From Lytechinus pictus (Eukaryota > Echinodermata > Echinoidea > Temnopleuroida > Toxopneustidae), in contig NC_087246.1 of the NCBI RefSeq assembly GCF_037042905.1, forward strand, positions 31,052,001 through 31,116,000: a stretch of DNA of 64,000 nucleotides. The letters are read 5' to 3'. Positions within the stretch are counted from its first letter, which is position 1. Each line of letters begins with the position of its first letter. The notes under the pieces were generated by a model. The model was given only the letters and a program-made list of their open reading frames with translations. It was not told the origin of the DNA and searched no databases. Both the position numbers and the translations under genes were made by a program. Below, piece by piece: positions 1 through 23,067 of this stretch.

Positions 1-576
1 ATTCACTGTGAGTTTTCTAGTGTATCCTAGTGTACTTGCTGCTTGGCGAGCTTGCGCAATGATATTATTCTCATGTTGAGGGAGGTATTCACAGTCACTG
101 ATGTGGTGGTGACTTGGGCGCTTAGCTGCTAAACATAAAGGGCAACTATCTAGATCAATAGGACCTAGACTAACATTTGGCCTACTGTAATTGACACTAG
201 TATGTAAAACCTTAACTGAGGGAGGATGATTGTTAGGAATAGGATTGTCCCATATGGGCTCATCATCAAACTCAGACTCATTGTGATTGTAATCAAACTC
301 ACACTCATTGTGATTGTCAAACTCAACTAACTCAAACTCTGAGATCTTTTCTCTACAATCACCATCATTTAACTTCTCAGCATAATCATCAAAATCATCA
401 TAATCATAATCAAGACTGTTACATTCATTCGCATTCTCAGTCACTCTTTCATTCTTTTGATTTGTATTAATGTGTAAGTTATAGTGATTAAAAAAATCTA
501 CGTGAGGGCGGCCGCGGGTTGGGGCCTGGCACTGGGGGCGAGGTTGAGGGTGCAACCTCTGTGGGGGTAAAGCCAT
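1..576 (-). mobile_element. Retroelement-like ORF with zinc knuckle, partial (runs off left edge)
   Basis: An open frame reads leftward from an ATG at 574-576 to the window edge with no stop, about 192 codons. The N-terminal part is rich in Pro, Arg and Gln. A long stretch rich in Asp, Glu and Asn follows. Then comes a Cys-rich motif, CPLC followed by an HHH run and ISDCEYLP, coded near 61-145. A C-x2-C...H...C knuckle after an acidic linker resembles the Gag C-terminus of Gypsy-like LTR retrotransposons in marine invertebrates; that assignment is from memory of the family. The frame is also open for some 25 codons upstream of the ATG, so the true start is uncertain. No protease or reverse transcriptase motif is visible because the element continues off the window. 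A host zinc-knuckle gene is the alternative. Confidence 0.45.
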
Positions 577-941
577 AGCTGAGGCTATACATGGGACTAC
601 AGCTACTGCGAGAGGTACGAGCCAAGACCGACAAATTAGGAAAGATTACCTATCACGACTAGTTTTGGCCGACCGACTGACTGCTAGTTTTAGCAAATGC
701 CATCATAAACAGGCAATGACAGGGTAGATCCCAGCTGTCACCACACCATTAAATGATTAGACGTCAATCACAATAATCTTATGGTCTATATTTTAATGAC
801 ATTGTACCTCTACACAGAGCTGGCCGGATAAGGGCCGATGACAACGATCGCATGTGTAACATATACAACCCTGCCCAACAGAGGGCAGCAATCCACAATG
901 GCGCTGAATCAACTTTCCAAAGGCGCTCGATCGCACATAAC
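577..941. other. Intergenic, nothing recognised
   Basis: This is unique-looking sequence with no exon-like frame and no clear repeat. It may include the upstream part of the retroelement whose ORF lies to the left. Confidence 0.4.
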
Positions 942-1018
942 AAACACACACACATATATGCCTATATATATATAGGCATATATACACACACACACACATA
1001 AATATATATATATATATG
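942..1018. repeat. CA/TA microsatellite with palindromic core
   Basis: Runs of (CA)n and (TA)n flank a palindrome at about 952-983, where CATATATGCC and its reverse complement surround a short TA core. The short Cys/Tyr-rich frames across it come from the repeat and are not genes. Confidence 0.85.
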
Positions 1019-1054
1019 ACCCATGAGATTGAGACACATATCTCACCAACAAAT

Positions 1055-1745
1055 TAATGCGAGCGCGAAGCGCGAGCTGAAATTTTTTGTATAATGATCT
1101 GATAACAGGAAAAAGGTGCCTGTTTAGGACTGTTTGTAGTAACTCATGAGGAGGATACATATCTCACAGATATAATGCGAGTGCCGAGAGCGAGGTGAAA
1201 TTTCTTTATATTCTGACCTGTAAGGTTGATATTCTAAGCATATTTGGTACCAATGATGAAGATGGGTATCTGAAAAACAATAAATGCAAGCACGAAGTGC
1301 GAGCTGAAAATTTTGATATTTCGATCAGAAAAAAATGGTTTAATGGACGTTTTTAATTAAGAACAAGCATATATCCAACCAAAGATTATTGCAAATCGAA
1401 CCGCGAGTTATTTTGAGGTTTAGAACTGAAAACGGGACATTCTATTCTCTTAATAATCATGAAAAGTATGGGTATTTGCTACAGAAATGATGCGAGCGCG
1501 AAGCGCGAGCTGAAAATTTTTATATTCCAATCTGAAAAGCGGACATTTTGAGCATGATTTTAAATAAAGAACGAGGTGTGTATTTCGATCTCGCTTGCTG
1601 ATTTCTGTGTAACATTGCAATCTTATTTTGTTTTTTACACATGCGGAATTATTGGGGGGGGGGGGCAAAACGATATGTTTGCCCCCCCAATATTTTCATT
1701 GGTGGGGCGATCGCCCCCCCTGCCCCCCCAGGATCGACGCCTCTG
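1055..1745. repeat. Array of CpG-rich GCGAGCGCGAAGCGCGAGC units, truncated element end
   Basis: The motif, or decayed forms of it, recurs near 1058, 1168, 1287 and 1494. Each is followed by a GCTGAAA(A)TTTTT stretch and AT-rich filler of about 100-150 bp. The right end is G- and C-run rich and stops at a GGATCGACGCC-type terminus near 1742. The same internal array occurs at 28.4, 54.4, 58.7 and 60.7 kb, so this is a partial member of that transposon group. Confidence 0.65.
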
Positions 1746-3235
1746 CAAAGAGCCATGGGTTAATCTGTTAACTACTGATTTTCAGTGGTACACATGTGAT
1801 GTGAATATATTAACTGATTTTATCTTGTATGTAGAGGTAGAGAATTGGCCAGTTTAGGGAAGAAATGATAAAATAATAAGCTTGTTTTGATATACTGCAT
1901 TGTGTAGGGTGCATTTGATTTGCATGGTGCCTCAGCTCGATATATTCAATTGTTGAAATTGGTTATTCATATGTCACCACTTGATGCAATATTGACTCAG
2001 TTTAAGTTTATTAATATACCTATAAGTGATAATTGTCTATGCCGTACATTTAAAGTTTTGTTTATTTAAACGTAAAGCACTTCAGATCTGCCTTATTTCT
2101 AAAATTATAATTATTTCAATTTCCATTGTGATTTGTTGAGATTTAGATAGATTTTGTGATTTTTTCAATAAAAAGAGGGGACATTACAAATTTGAATTAT
2201 GAAGACAATGCCATACTTATGGTTAGACAGTTTTTAATTTTGTGTTTTCATATCAATTTTTTTTAAATGACAAGTATGTTAAGATTATTACGCAAATACA
2301 CATTATGTAGCTTGCAGTTCACTTAAGTTAATGTGTTTTATAAACATTACATCAATATTGCTATGATTCTAATAATCCATCATTTACATTCCACCATTCT
2401 AACTATTATTAAGTACGAATAACTTATAAATATGTTATGGATGTCTGTAAGGTAATTCTCTGCTGTATTTGGGAATAAAGTGTCACTTTTCATCGTTGGA
2501 ATTGGGAATATAATTATCTGTCTCGTTGTCCTGTCATTCGAACAAAACGTCACATTTGATTCTTGACCGAATAATTCTGTTGGCCTACAGCCCGCCAACC
2601 ATACAAGAGAGAACATAGATAGATAAGTTGCATACCACATCCACGCTAAGTGACCAGCAACTATTATATTAAAATATGAAATCAGGTATGGATGTCAAAT
2701 TTATGGATTCTAACAAATTTGCTTGCATATTCAAATCAAACTCGTGAACTAGCCATGAAGCTGATGCCCAGTAGCTGTGCATGGTTTTGCCCAAACGAAA
2801 CTGTTCAAGATTCTGAGGCTGCAGGCTCAACAAATGGTCAAGAATCAATTGTGATGTTTTTTTTTTATTTGAATGTCACCATGATATTTTGGTTTTACCA
2901 GAAAAAATAAACGGAAGAGGTGATGGGATAAAACGAATGAATTTGAATGTGTGTTTTGTTAGTTTTAAGCTGCTTGGTCTAATCAGAATACATAGAGAAT
3001 TATTAGTACAGAGTGATCTGGGAATGTATCATATGACATAAAAGATAGATGAGGGGATATAGAATAGATAAAGTTGGAAGGAAAAGAGGAGGAGGGAGAG
3101 AGAGGAGGATAATATGTCGGCGTGTGTGCCTTGGAAGGGTAAAGCAACATGAAGAGAGAACGGAATCCGAGCCTATCTCTCTATTTCACTCTTTAGGTCT
3201 CCCGCTATCTTTCCTCTTCTCTCAAGTTCTCCCCG
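1746..3235. other. AT-rich intergenic stretch
   Basis: No exon-like frames with splice sites, no inverted repeat and no tandem array were noticed. The short ORFs here lack any recognisable domain. Confidence 0.4.
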
Positions 3236-3263
3236 TCTCTCTCTCTCTCTCTCTCTCTCTCAC
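3236..3263. repeat. (CT)n microsatellite
   Basis: A pure CT run lies in a wider pyrimidine-rich tract (about 3170-3370). The Ser/Leu/Pro-rich frame across it is an artefact of composition. Confidence 0.85.
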
Positions 3264-3540
3264 CCTTTTGTTCTCTCCTGCTTCCCTCACTTCTCCCCCA
3301 CCTTCTCTCTATATCTCTCTTGATCCCCCCTCCTTCATATCTCTGTTTTTCCTGTGTCTCTCCCCATTTCCACCAAATCCGGACAATGAAAGAACAAAAG
3401 AAAAAATGGTGACGTGGTATTCATATTGTAGGCTGTTGAACGGATAGACGGAAGTAAAAGAAAAACAATTTAAGAAGGGCTGGGGGGAAAAGCCAAGTAA
3501 GAATAGTCACTAAACATAAGGGGGTGGAAAGAAATAAACC

Positions 3541-4432
3541 CCTCAAAAAAAGTTTGGAAATCTGAGTTTGGCTATTAATTTCTCCCAACTCCCAATTTTA
3601 CACAATGCCTATTTGACATCATTCAATAGATCATTTAATTCTCTTTTAAATGATACCATGCTTGTTATGATAATGCCATCACGAAAAGAGCAGGATTCAA
3701 AAGTGTTGGATGAGATCTGAATTGAAAAGCTGCAAAACGAGCAAAAAAAAGTTTGGAAATCTGAGTTTGGCCATTAATTCCCCCCAACTGCCAATTTAAC
3801 ACAATGCATATTTGATATTATTCAAAAGATCATTTAATTTTCTTTAAAATGATACCATGCTTGTTATGATCATGCCATCACGATAAGAGCAGGATTCAAA
3901 CGTGTTGGATGAGGACTGAATTGAAAAGCTACAAAACGAGCAGAAATAGTCATGAAGGGTCAATACAGAACATGATTCTTTTGTCTGTGTCAATAGAGAT
4001 TAAAATCTATTCAAATCAAGCTCCTGCTTCTTCTTTTTTATGTTTTGTTGTGGTTCATGTACTGATTGTTCTGTGAGATAACATGGTTTGAGTCGTGGTT
4101 TGAAATACCCATGCATGTTTGTTTGTTATGTGTTTGCTTGTGCAGAGGTGTGTTTGATTCCATGGTAATCTTGAAAAACAAAAGAAACTCACTCATCACC
4201 ACGGAAAAAAGAACAGTGACTTTCAATATTGTGTGATTTTGCAACTTTTGAATTTTGAACTTGTCCCACATTTCAAGGCACTGCACCTCCATTCGAACCA
4301 TAATCATATCATGTAGGGTATCATTTAAAGAAAATTAAATGATCTATTCATTAATATTAGTTACACATTGATATTTACTAAAACCGAGGAGGGATTATCG
4401 ATCAAAGTCAGAGTTCCAAACTTTTTTTGAGG
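3541..4432. mobile_element. Foldback element with internal tandem duplication
   Basis: The ends are inverted copies of each other: CCTCAAAAAAAGTTTGGAA at the left, and its reverse complement finishing at 4432. Inside, a unit of about 195 bp occurs twice in direct orientation (about 3547-3742 and 3745-3942), with a partial inverted copy near 4315-4350. This looks like a non-autonomous inverted-repeat DNA transposon. No coding capacity is seen. Confidence 0.7.
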
Positions 4433-5481
4433 AGTTTAGAAAAACTCTCAGGTGACTATGGGCCTGTATAAAACTTTCACTCGCATTGAGTGTTCAAATA
4501 AGATTAAATGGCATTTGAATAGGCCTACGTTTTGAACTGCTTACATATCGAGCTGTTATTATTTTGCTTGATTTACATTTTGTTCATGACTGAAAAAAAT
4601 GATTAAAATGTAAGGTCTGAATATTCAACATTTTCATCTCAAATTGCACGCTTGCATTTTGATTAGAGATATAGGCCTACGTATAAATCAGCAGTTCTAA
4701 AAATGTCCCTTTTTCAGTTCATCGTCAAAATTATATAGCTCGAGAATATGTAGCTCGAGAATATAATAAATGTAAACATTTTCAGCTTGCATTGTTTATT
4801 AAGATACGTATCCTATTAGTAATTTTACAAATAGTCTTTAACATGCATGTCGTTTTTATACGCCTGTATATGTAAAATTTCAGCTCGATAAATATTTGAA
4901 AGCTTATTTTTTTATTCAACAATCCATTCTGGGTATAGGAGACTTTACAAATAAATTGGAACACATTACTTAAAAAACATTTCAATAATGAATACTTAAA
5001 CGAGCAATTCAATATTACATTCAAAAAGTAATATGTACAAAATAACATTGATGATGAACTAGAAGATGAGGATCTTGATTGTAATCTTGAACAGGTTGCG
5101 TATCTCGTTATACAAAATAATGAAAACTCGAATCGCGAGAAGAATAATTTGTGCATATTGACTTGGAAGTCCCATATTATCCTGTTATGCATATTGTAGT
5201 ATACAGTGTGCGCAACATTTTTTCATTAAAAGGGGGGCATTGTTAGAATACAATGTACGCAATTTTCGGTTGCAGAAAAGGGTGTATTCTCACTTAAAGT
5301 GATTTTATTTGTTGAAGAGAAAGCGACAGTGGAAAATTCTCTCAAGACACTATTTTATATCGCTTGAATTGAAGAGCCATGCTATCACGGGAAAAGGGAC
5401 ATTGTTTGCCACCCGGTGGCATTTTAAGGGGAGTTCAAATGCCATTTTATTCTCATTGATCATACGAAATAGTATCGAAGT
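4433..5481. other. AT-rich intergenic stretch
   Basis: No gene is supported. Scattered short AT-rich frames, including one of 136 codons on the minus strand at 4782-5192 that is Ser-, Phe- and Ile-rich, show no domain or codon bias suggesting coding. Confidence 0.4.
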
Positions 5482-5855
5482 GTGACGTCATCAATTTTAA
5501 TTTTTTGCATATCAGCTTTTTTTATACCATATTTTGGTAGAGCATGATGAAAGGTTACTAACGGACCCGCGGACTATCAGACCCGTGGACTAATGGACCC
5601 GCGGACTATACGGATGTCCCCGGATGAAAACCCCCCAAACCATTGGTGGAAATCGGTCCATGGGGCCGCAATACATGACCTCATAAATACATAATTAGCC
5701 CCACTGAAGTCAATGTATTCGTGAGGTCATATCTTAGGCCCCCATAGACCGATTCCCACCATATTTTGGTAGTGGATATTTTTTATCATGCTCTACCATA
5801 ATATGGTATCAAAAATGCTAAAATGCAAAAAAAAAAAAGTGTTTTGTGACGTCAT
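5482..5855. mobile_element. Foldback element with TGACGTCA at both ends
   Basis: Arms of roughly 60-70 bp are inverted copies. Both carry GTGACGTCA at the tip, an A/T-rich block with TGCATATCAGC or its decayed partner, then ACCATATTTTGGTAGAGCATGAT. A second inner inverted pair (GGTGGAAATCGGTCCATGG near 5646 and its partner near 5740) gives a nested stem. Three short direct repeats of GGACCCGCGGACTAT lie in the loop (5572-5610). Confidence 0.65.
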
Positions 5856-6177
5856 TACTTATGTACTCTATTTCAATCATATTATCATATCTAAATTCCA
5901 AAATGGTCGTTTACAAGAAATATGGATTTTTTTTGGCTTACTTTGGCCCATGGTAGCGCCAAATATATATATATATGTTTGGATTGGGTAAATTCAGGAT
6001 GTTAAAATATTATAATTCACATACCGTTTAGAAAGTTGGCCTTAGCTGTTTACTAATTAAAGTTGACAGATAGTTTGATGTTTTCATAAATTTGCAGCTT
6101 TGTTTTTCAAATTAATTATAAATATAGATATAGGTTGAGCTTGGTATGGGAGGTGCTTACACTGAAACCGTCGCATA

Positions 6178-6356
6178 CATTCGTAATTCCGAAGCTTCGT
6201 TATTCCGAAGGTTCGGATATTCCGAAGGTTCGTTATTCCGAAGGTTCGTTAATCCGAAAACGAAATAAGGTTCGTAATTCCGAAGGTCCGTTAGTCCGAA
6301 AACGAAATAAGGTTCGTTAATCCGAAAATTAAATGAGGTTCGTATTTCCGAAAATG
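6178..6356. repeat. TTCCGAAGGTTCGTTA-type tandem repeat, left block
   Basis: Short units of TTCCGAAGGTTCG and AATCCGAAAACGAAATAAGG repeat many times. Inverted versions recur at 7363-7496 and 8459-8655. The three blocks look like the two subterminal arrays of one older element later split by other insertions. Confidence 0.7.
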
Positions 6357-7012
6357 AAATTAATTCATTTTGGTAACAAGAACGGTGTTGTCCTTACAAG
6401 ATAACATGATATTATGCAATAATAAAATAACGGACGATGATACATGTTTGTGTTGTGGCCAAAGCATGTATTACATTAAGAATAGGCGGCCGGATCAAGC
6501 ATACGATTTTCGATTTTATCTGAGCAATTGCTGCCCAAGCAAATGGTTTAAAGATGCAGGGGATTAAGTGTGTTGGTCGCGTGCGAGTAACCTCCGGATA
6601 ATAGGATTTGTATTGGAGGGGATGTCATTTTTAATAAGAGCTTCTGCTGGTAATAAAAATAAAAATAATACTAATGATGATCATGATAATCCCAAACGAT
6701 GATCATAATAAAATGGTGATTGTTACGATGATATGTGGGTTGGTTTGACTCTGAGATAAACAGAAATAACGACACGGATTGAGAAGTGATATACAGTTCA
6801 GGTCCAGCCAGTCTGGTTGTTAATGTGTGTATGGAGTGCCAACATCACTGTCTCAATATGTATATGTGTGTGTGAAATGAACATAAGATAACATATGACA
6901 GTGATAAAGAATATAAATGTTAATATAATTGTATTGATCGTTACGCCTAGTGTTAATAATGTTTATCCTTTTTTCATGATTACAAAAAATGCTCGAAATG
7001 TTTACTTTTTAC

Positions 7013-7210
7013 GTGGGGCGTTGTGGACCAGTGGATTAGTTTTCTGACTATGAAACAGGGGTCGTAGGTTCGAATCCCAGCCATGGCGTAATTTCCTTCA
7101 ACAAGAAATGTATCCACACTGTGCTGCACTCAACCCGGGTGAGGTGAATGGGTATACCCGGTAGGAAGAAATTAATTAAATGCCTTCCTTTGGGCGCCTA
7201 TAGGCAGCCA
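7013..7210 (+). mobile_element. tRNA-derived SINE, copy 1
   Basis: A tRNA-like head with GTGGACCAGTGGATTA (A-box-like) and a perfect B box GGTTCGAATCC at 7067-7077 is followed by CCAGCCATGGCG and a body about GTGCTGCACTCAACCC. The same body follows a B box at 48008. Two copies with the same head-body junction support a SINE rather than a tRNA gene. Confidence 0.75.
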
Positions 7211-7362
7211 AAAAACACACCCAAAAACCACCAAAACGAAAATTCATTCGGCCGCCCTTGCCTTCCCATTCTCATAACAATTGAACAGCAACAGTGTTTC
7301 TCCCCCCCCCCCCCCCCCCCTTCACCACCACACTTGCCCTTCCTCTGCTTTCCCGGTGTTCA

Positions 7363-7494
7363 TTTTTCGGATTAACGAACCTTCGGAATAAAGAACCTTG
7401 TTTCGTTTTCGGATTAACGAACCTTCGGAACAACGAACCGTAATTCGTTTTCGGATTATCGAACCTTCGGAACAACGAACCTTATTTCGTTTTT
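7363..7494. repeat. CGAACCTTCGGA tandem repeat, middle block
   Basis: Units of GGATTAACGAACCTTCGGA alternate with TTTCGTTTTCGG, in the opposite orientation to the block at 6178. The block is interrupted at 7495 by the DR1-bearing element and resumes at 8461. Confidence 0.7.
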
Positions 7495-7537
7495 GTCTCA
7501 CCTGCATAGCAGAGTGAGACTATAGGCGCCGCTTTTC

Positions 7538-7569
<32 letters not shown>

Positions 7570-8460
7570 GCGGCGGCGGCGTCAACACCAAATCTTAACC
7601 TGAGGTTAAGTTTTTGAAATGACAGCATAACTTAGAAAGTATATGGACCTAGTTCATGAAACTTGGCCATAAGGTTAATCAAGTATTACTGAACATCCTG
7701 CCTGAGTTGCATGTCACATGACCAAGGTCAAAGGTCATTTAGGGTCAATGAACTTAGACCATGTTGGGGGAATCAACATCAAAATCTTAACCTAAGGTTA
7801 AGTTTTTGAAATGTCATCATAACTTAGAAAATATATGGACCTAGTTCATGAAACTTATACATAAGGTTAATCAAGTATCACTGAACATCCTGCATGAGTT
7901 TCACGTCACATGACCAAGGTCAAAGGTCATTTAGGGTCAATGAACTTTGGCCGAATTGGGGGTATCTGTTGAATTACCATCATAACTTTGAAAGTTTATG
8001 GATCTGATTCATGAAACTTGGACATAATAGTAATCAAGTATTACTGAACATCCTGTGCAAGTTTCAGGTCACATGATCAAGGTCAAAGGTCATTTAGGGT
8101 CAATGAACTTTGGCCAAATTGGGGTATTTGTTGAATTACAGCCATAAATTTGAAAGTGTGTTGGTCTAGTTCATAAAACTTGGACATAAGAGTAATCAAG
8201 TATCACTGAACATCCTGTGCGAGTTTCAGGTCACATGATCAAGGTCATGTAAGGTCAAAGAACTTTGGCCACGTTGGGGGTATTTGTTAAATTGCCATCA
8301 TATCTCTATAAGTGTATTGGTCTAGTTCATAAAACGTGTAAATAAGAGTAACCAAGTATCACTGAACATCTTGTGCGAGTTATAGTAGTTTTCAAAATCA
8401 GCACTGCTGCTATATTGAATCGCGTGATGCAGGTGAGACGGCCAGAGGCATTCCACTTGT
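7495..8460. mobile_element. DR1-bearing repeat element, copy A
   Basis: The left end reads GTCTCACCTGCATAGCAG; the right end carries GATGCAGGTGAGAC, so GTCTCACCTGCAT is inverted at the termini. A (GACGGC)n tract follows the left end. Four to five units of about 150 bp then repeat, each with CATGAAACTTGGACATAA, a CACATGACCAAGGTCAAAGG-type core and TGAACTTTGGCCA. Perfect AGGTCA-A-AGGTCA lies at 7725-7737, 7917-7929 and 8080-8092. It sits inside the CGAACCTTCGGA repeat, so it inserted later. No protein is encoded. Confidence 0.8.
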
Positions 8461-8655
8461 TGGATTAACGAACCTTCGGAACAACGAACCTTATTTCGTT
8501 TTCGGAATAACGCCACAAAATTTTCGGATTAACGAACCCTTTTTCGTTTTCGGATAACGAACATCGAGGTATAGGCAATTTACGTGTTTCAGAATTACGA
8601 ACCTTCGGAATAAAGAACTTTCGGAATTACGAACTTTCGGAATTACGAAGTGTAA
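8461..8655. repeat. CGAACCTTCGGA tandem repeat, right block
   Basis: This continues the array interrupted at 7494, ending in TTCGGAATTACGAAG. That terminus is the inverted counterpart of TTCGTAATTCCGAAG at 6180. Confidence 0.7.
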
Positions 8656-8664
8656 CCGAAACCG

Positions 8665-10770
8665 TTACAGCTGCATGAGATAACCAAATCAGTTTTTCAA
8701 AAGATAATTTTCATTATAAATTCTGTCACCATAAAACGCTCAGAAACAAGGAATGTTCCTAGAAATAACAGTAAAAAATACACTGCAATACTTGTTTATT
8801 CTGATGAGGTAAATTTTCATCGAAAGAAGTCAGTTTGCTTCATGTTCATGGGATATCAACTTGTCGGTGAATTGATAATACTGGATTCTCTAATATCCAT
8901 CTTTGTTCTATCGTTGTATGGTATCGAATTATCTATAATTAGTCTTGTTTGACTATTGTTGCCAATAACATTCTCTTTTTCTCTTTCAGTTCTCATTATA
9001 CATGTACATTTCTGAATTAAAATCTTAGTAAAAAAAAGAACATTAAACATAATACAATATACCGCTGTCACTCGGCAATGGTATTATCATCAACGTAACA
9101 AACCACGCCAAGCGGGATCCCATCACGAAAATAACGAAGTGGTTATTGCCCCATACAGGGCTCACGATTACTCAGTACCAGTAAAACATGGTAAGAGCGC
9201 TTAAATAGTCAAGTAATCTTTCCATGCATAAATATCGGTACCATTGTTTGCGTTGGAGAATTCCAAGGCTAAGAAATATTAATTTTACTCAACAAATATC
9301 GATTTCCACTTCTTTGATGATATCAGGGTCGCTTTGATACTTGATGCAAGCTCAACTGTGAAGTGTTTCATCGGATATGCTCAAGGCGCTCTTTACTTCA
9401 TTGTAATCATCCGCTTTGATTATCTACTGGTAAATGGTAAATTTGTCACTTCCGAAGAAGAATTCAAATGGGCGTAGGCTTGAAAATGAAATCATGATCA
9501 AAGTGTAAGGAAGAGTAAGTTCGATCCTGGGAACTAGCATCAGCTTCATTCGGACACTCACACTGGTCAACATATTAGCCTTCTGACTTCCACATGACAC
9601 GCCTTTAACTCCTCGAACCAGCTCCCATTAGCCCTCACATTGCAAATACCCCTCTAACTCACACCAGAACCCATCTGACTTCAACAACAACAACAAAAAA
9701 CACCCCTTACCCTGTCAATACGACTTCAACCTTAAATCTATACATCCAATACACACCCCTCTGTTGTCCATCTGACATACAGTGGTATGTAACATACCCC
9801 TCTAATTCCAACCTAAAAATTGGCAAGAAAAGAAAGGAAAAAAAAGTCATCACTCCCAATTTAAGGCATTCTTTGGTCTTTTTTAGGCGGCAGGGGGGGG
9901 GGGGGTGAATTTCGATTTTTAAGGGATGCACCCGCATCTTCTACCCCCCCCCCCCCCCCAGCCCTAGCCTTGGTCCGCGCGACTGGATTAAGGGAGATTT
10001 TACAGTATCCAACACGAGACCACAATCAAGGAAGAAACTGCATGTTAAACAAGAGCACGAAAACCATTCAGGTGACTGTGATTTAAATTTCTATCATCAG
10101 AGCATTGGTTACCAAACAACAGTTTCTTTTCCTCGTTTAGAGGTACTTTATTCTTCATTATTGCTTTCTCATTTTAACTATTTATTTCGAGTTACAAAAG
10201 ACGTTGCATATCCACATAGAGTAATCATCAACCAATAAATTTAAAATGAAATAGAGATAACATGAAATTTCCCTGTCGAGTTAAAGCTCTTTGAACATCG
10301 TAATGATCATTGGATTTAAATCGCCATTTTACATTTTTTTAAATATCTCATCCTTGAACTCATACCAAATTGAATATACATTAAAAGCTCTTCCTTGTAT
10401 CTTATACATGACATAGGATTTGTACCAAACAACGGGTAAACCATCAGGAGACTATGATTTGAATTTGTGCCATTAGACCATTGTTAAGATTTTACATTTG
10501 ACCGATAAAACCATTACTACCAAGTCAAATTAATGATGAAATAACTATGTATATTTTATTTGTATTATGTTACTCGAAAAGAAAAAAAAAGTGACATTGT
10601 ATTGATGTGTTGAATGAATTCAATAAATAACAACTTAAAACAAAATTACTATGTTTATTTTATTTTTAATAACATGCAATCGAATACATGTAGTTTGAAG
10701 CCGGTTTGTTTGGTATGACTGTGCGATAAATGCCACAGTCCCGCGTCTCTTGGACGATATCGACTCCACA
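8665..10770. other. Intergenic, AT-rich
   Basis: Nothing gene-like was found. Long G and C runs near 9891-9905 and 9945-9960 may mark ends of decayed elements. Confidence 0.4.
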
Positions 10771-11014
10771 TACACTGCAAAAACCCTGGTGTTAATTTAA
10801 CACCAACCCGGAATCTATATATGTCCACACAAGAGAAGTATTAAACACCAGTTTCCTTTTGGTCTAACACCAGATAGGTATTTATACAACACCAATTAGT
10901 ATTAAAACAGCATCGGTTTGATTCCAAACTGGTGTAGTTTCAATACTTCTCTGGTGAGGACATAATATAGATTTCGAGCTGGTGTTAAATCAACACCGGA
11001 GTTTTTGCAGTGTA
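10771..11014. mobile_element. MITE family A (TACACTGCAAAAAC ends), intact copy
   Basis: The terminal inverted repeats are TACACTGCAAAAAC at the left and GTTTTTGCAGTGTA at the right, continuing as CTGGTGTTAA / TCAACACCGG. Its 244 bp are packed with internal GGTGTT/AACACC motifs in both orientations. The element begins and ends in TA, which fits TA target duplication. Two further copies lie at 24371 and 26390. Confidence 0.8.
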
Positions 11015-11870
11015 CCGACCGATCGTAAGCCATTGGAAATAACGTGGGACCTTTTGTCGGTTTTGGGTCTGTTTCGTCTGTGTGACTGAGGCATGAAGAA
11101 TATACCGGTTCCTTTCTATATAGAGTGCATGCACCTTTGTGTAACACCCCGCCTATTTTTACTATCTGTATTGCAATAAAGGAAGCATGTAAGTAGATCA
11201 CTACTTCCTACTCCACCAGCATGACCAGCTTCCTAGGTCTCGGTCGATGGTGTCGGATGGAGATACAAATAAGTGTATCATTACAAAGAGCATCCATCCG
11301 TTTAGGAGGCGAGGGGCGTATACCTACCCCTATCTCGACGGAATCTAATTATCTCTTTAAGCCAATGATTAACAGTGATGAATCACTACGGTGATGATGA
11401 CAACGACGTCGGTGGTGGTGTCGACGACGACGGCGACGGGGCCGACCATGAGGATACTTCCAATATTAACGATGATAGTGGTGATGATGGTTATGACGAT
11501 GATAAGAAAACGTCATAATCATCATAATTATCATCAGGAAGAAGAAAAAGAGGAAGAAGGATAAGAAGAAGAAGAAGGAAGAGAGAAAGAAGAAGGTGAA
11601 GAAAAAAAGGTTAAGGGTAACCGGCAGAAGGAAAAGAATAATAAGTACGAGGGAGAGAATATTATGAAGCTACTACATATCCAACTAAAACAACAATACT
11701 GAAAATGATTTTTAAAAAAAGAGTAAAAGTGATGAGAGAAAAAAAGTGTTCTTTACATACCTAAAGATTTTGAAATCCCTGCCCTCTTTTCCCCGGCCAC
11801 ACTATTTCATGTTTTCTGTACACTCACTCTTCTAAAAATAAATGGCTGATGAATTTCGCCCCTTGTTTAC
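11015..11870. other. Region upstream of the SRCR gene
   Basis: It contains GAT/GAC-rich (about 11390-11510) and GAA/AAG-rich (about 11530-11650) simple sequence. The promoter of the SRCR gene should lie here or further left, but no TATA box or initiator can be defended. Confidence 0.35.
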
Positions 11871-12032
11871 AGGTTGCTTATCTCTCTGAATCAGATCACT
11901 TCAGGAAGAACAGGGTAGAAAAGTGGAGGGAAAGAGCAATCAATATTCATTATCGAAAAGTGCTGGTCGACGAAACTTGCAGACATAGATATTTGTGTTT
12001 TTTTTACCATTGTGGTCTTCCTGATCTAGAAA
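11871..12032 (+). other. Probable 5' UTR of the SRCR gene
   Basis: Sequence between a candidate acceptor (TTGTTTACAG ending at 11870) and the signal-peptide ATG at 12033. Whether transcription starts here or this is a second non-coding exon cannot be decided. The upstream ORF at 11849 in another frame is not the protein. Confidence 0.35.

Positions 12033-23067
<11,035 letters not shown>

Noticed and set aside
3049..3447. 132-codon plus-strand ORF
   Set aside because: It is Ser/Leu/Pro-rich because it crosses a CT microsatellite and pyrimidine tract. No domain or splice context.
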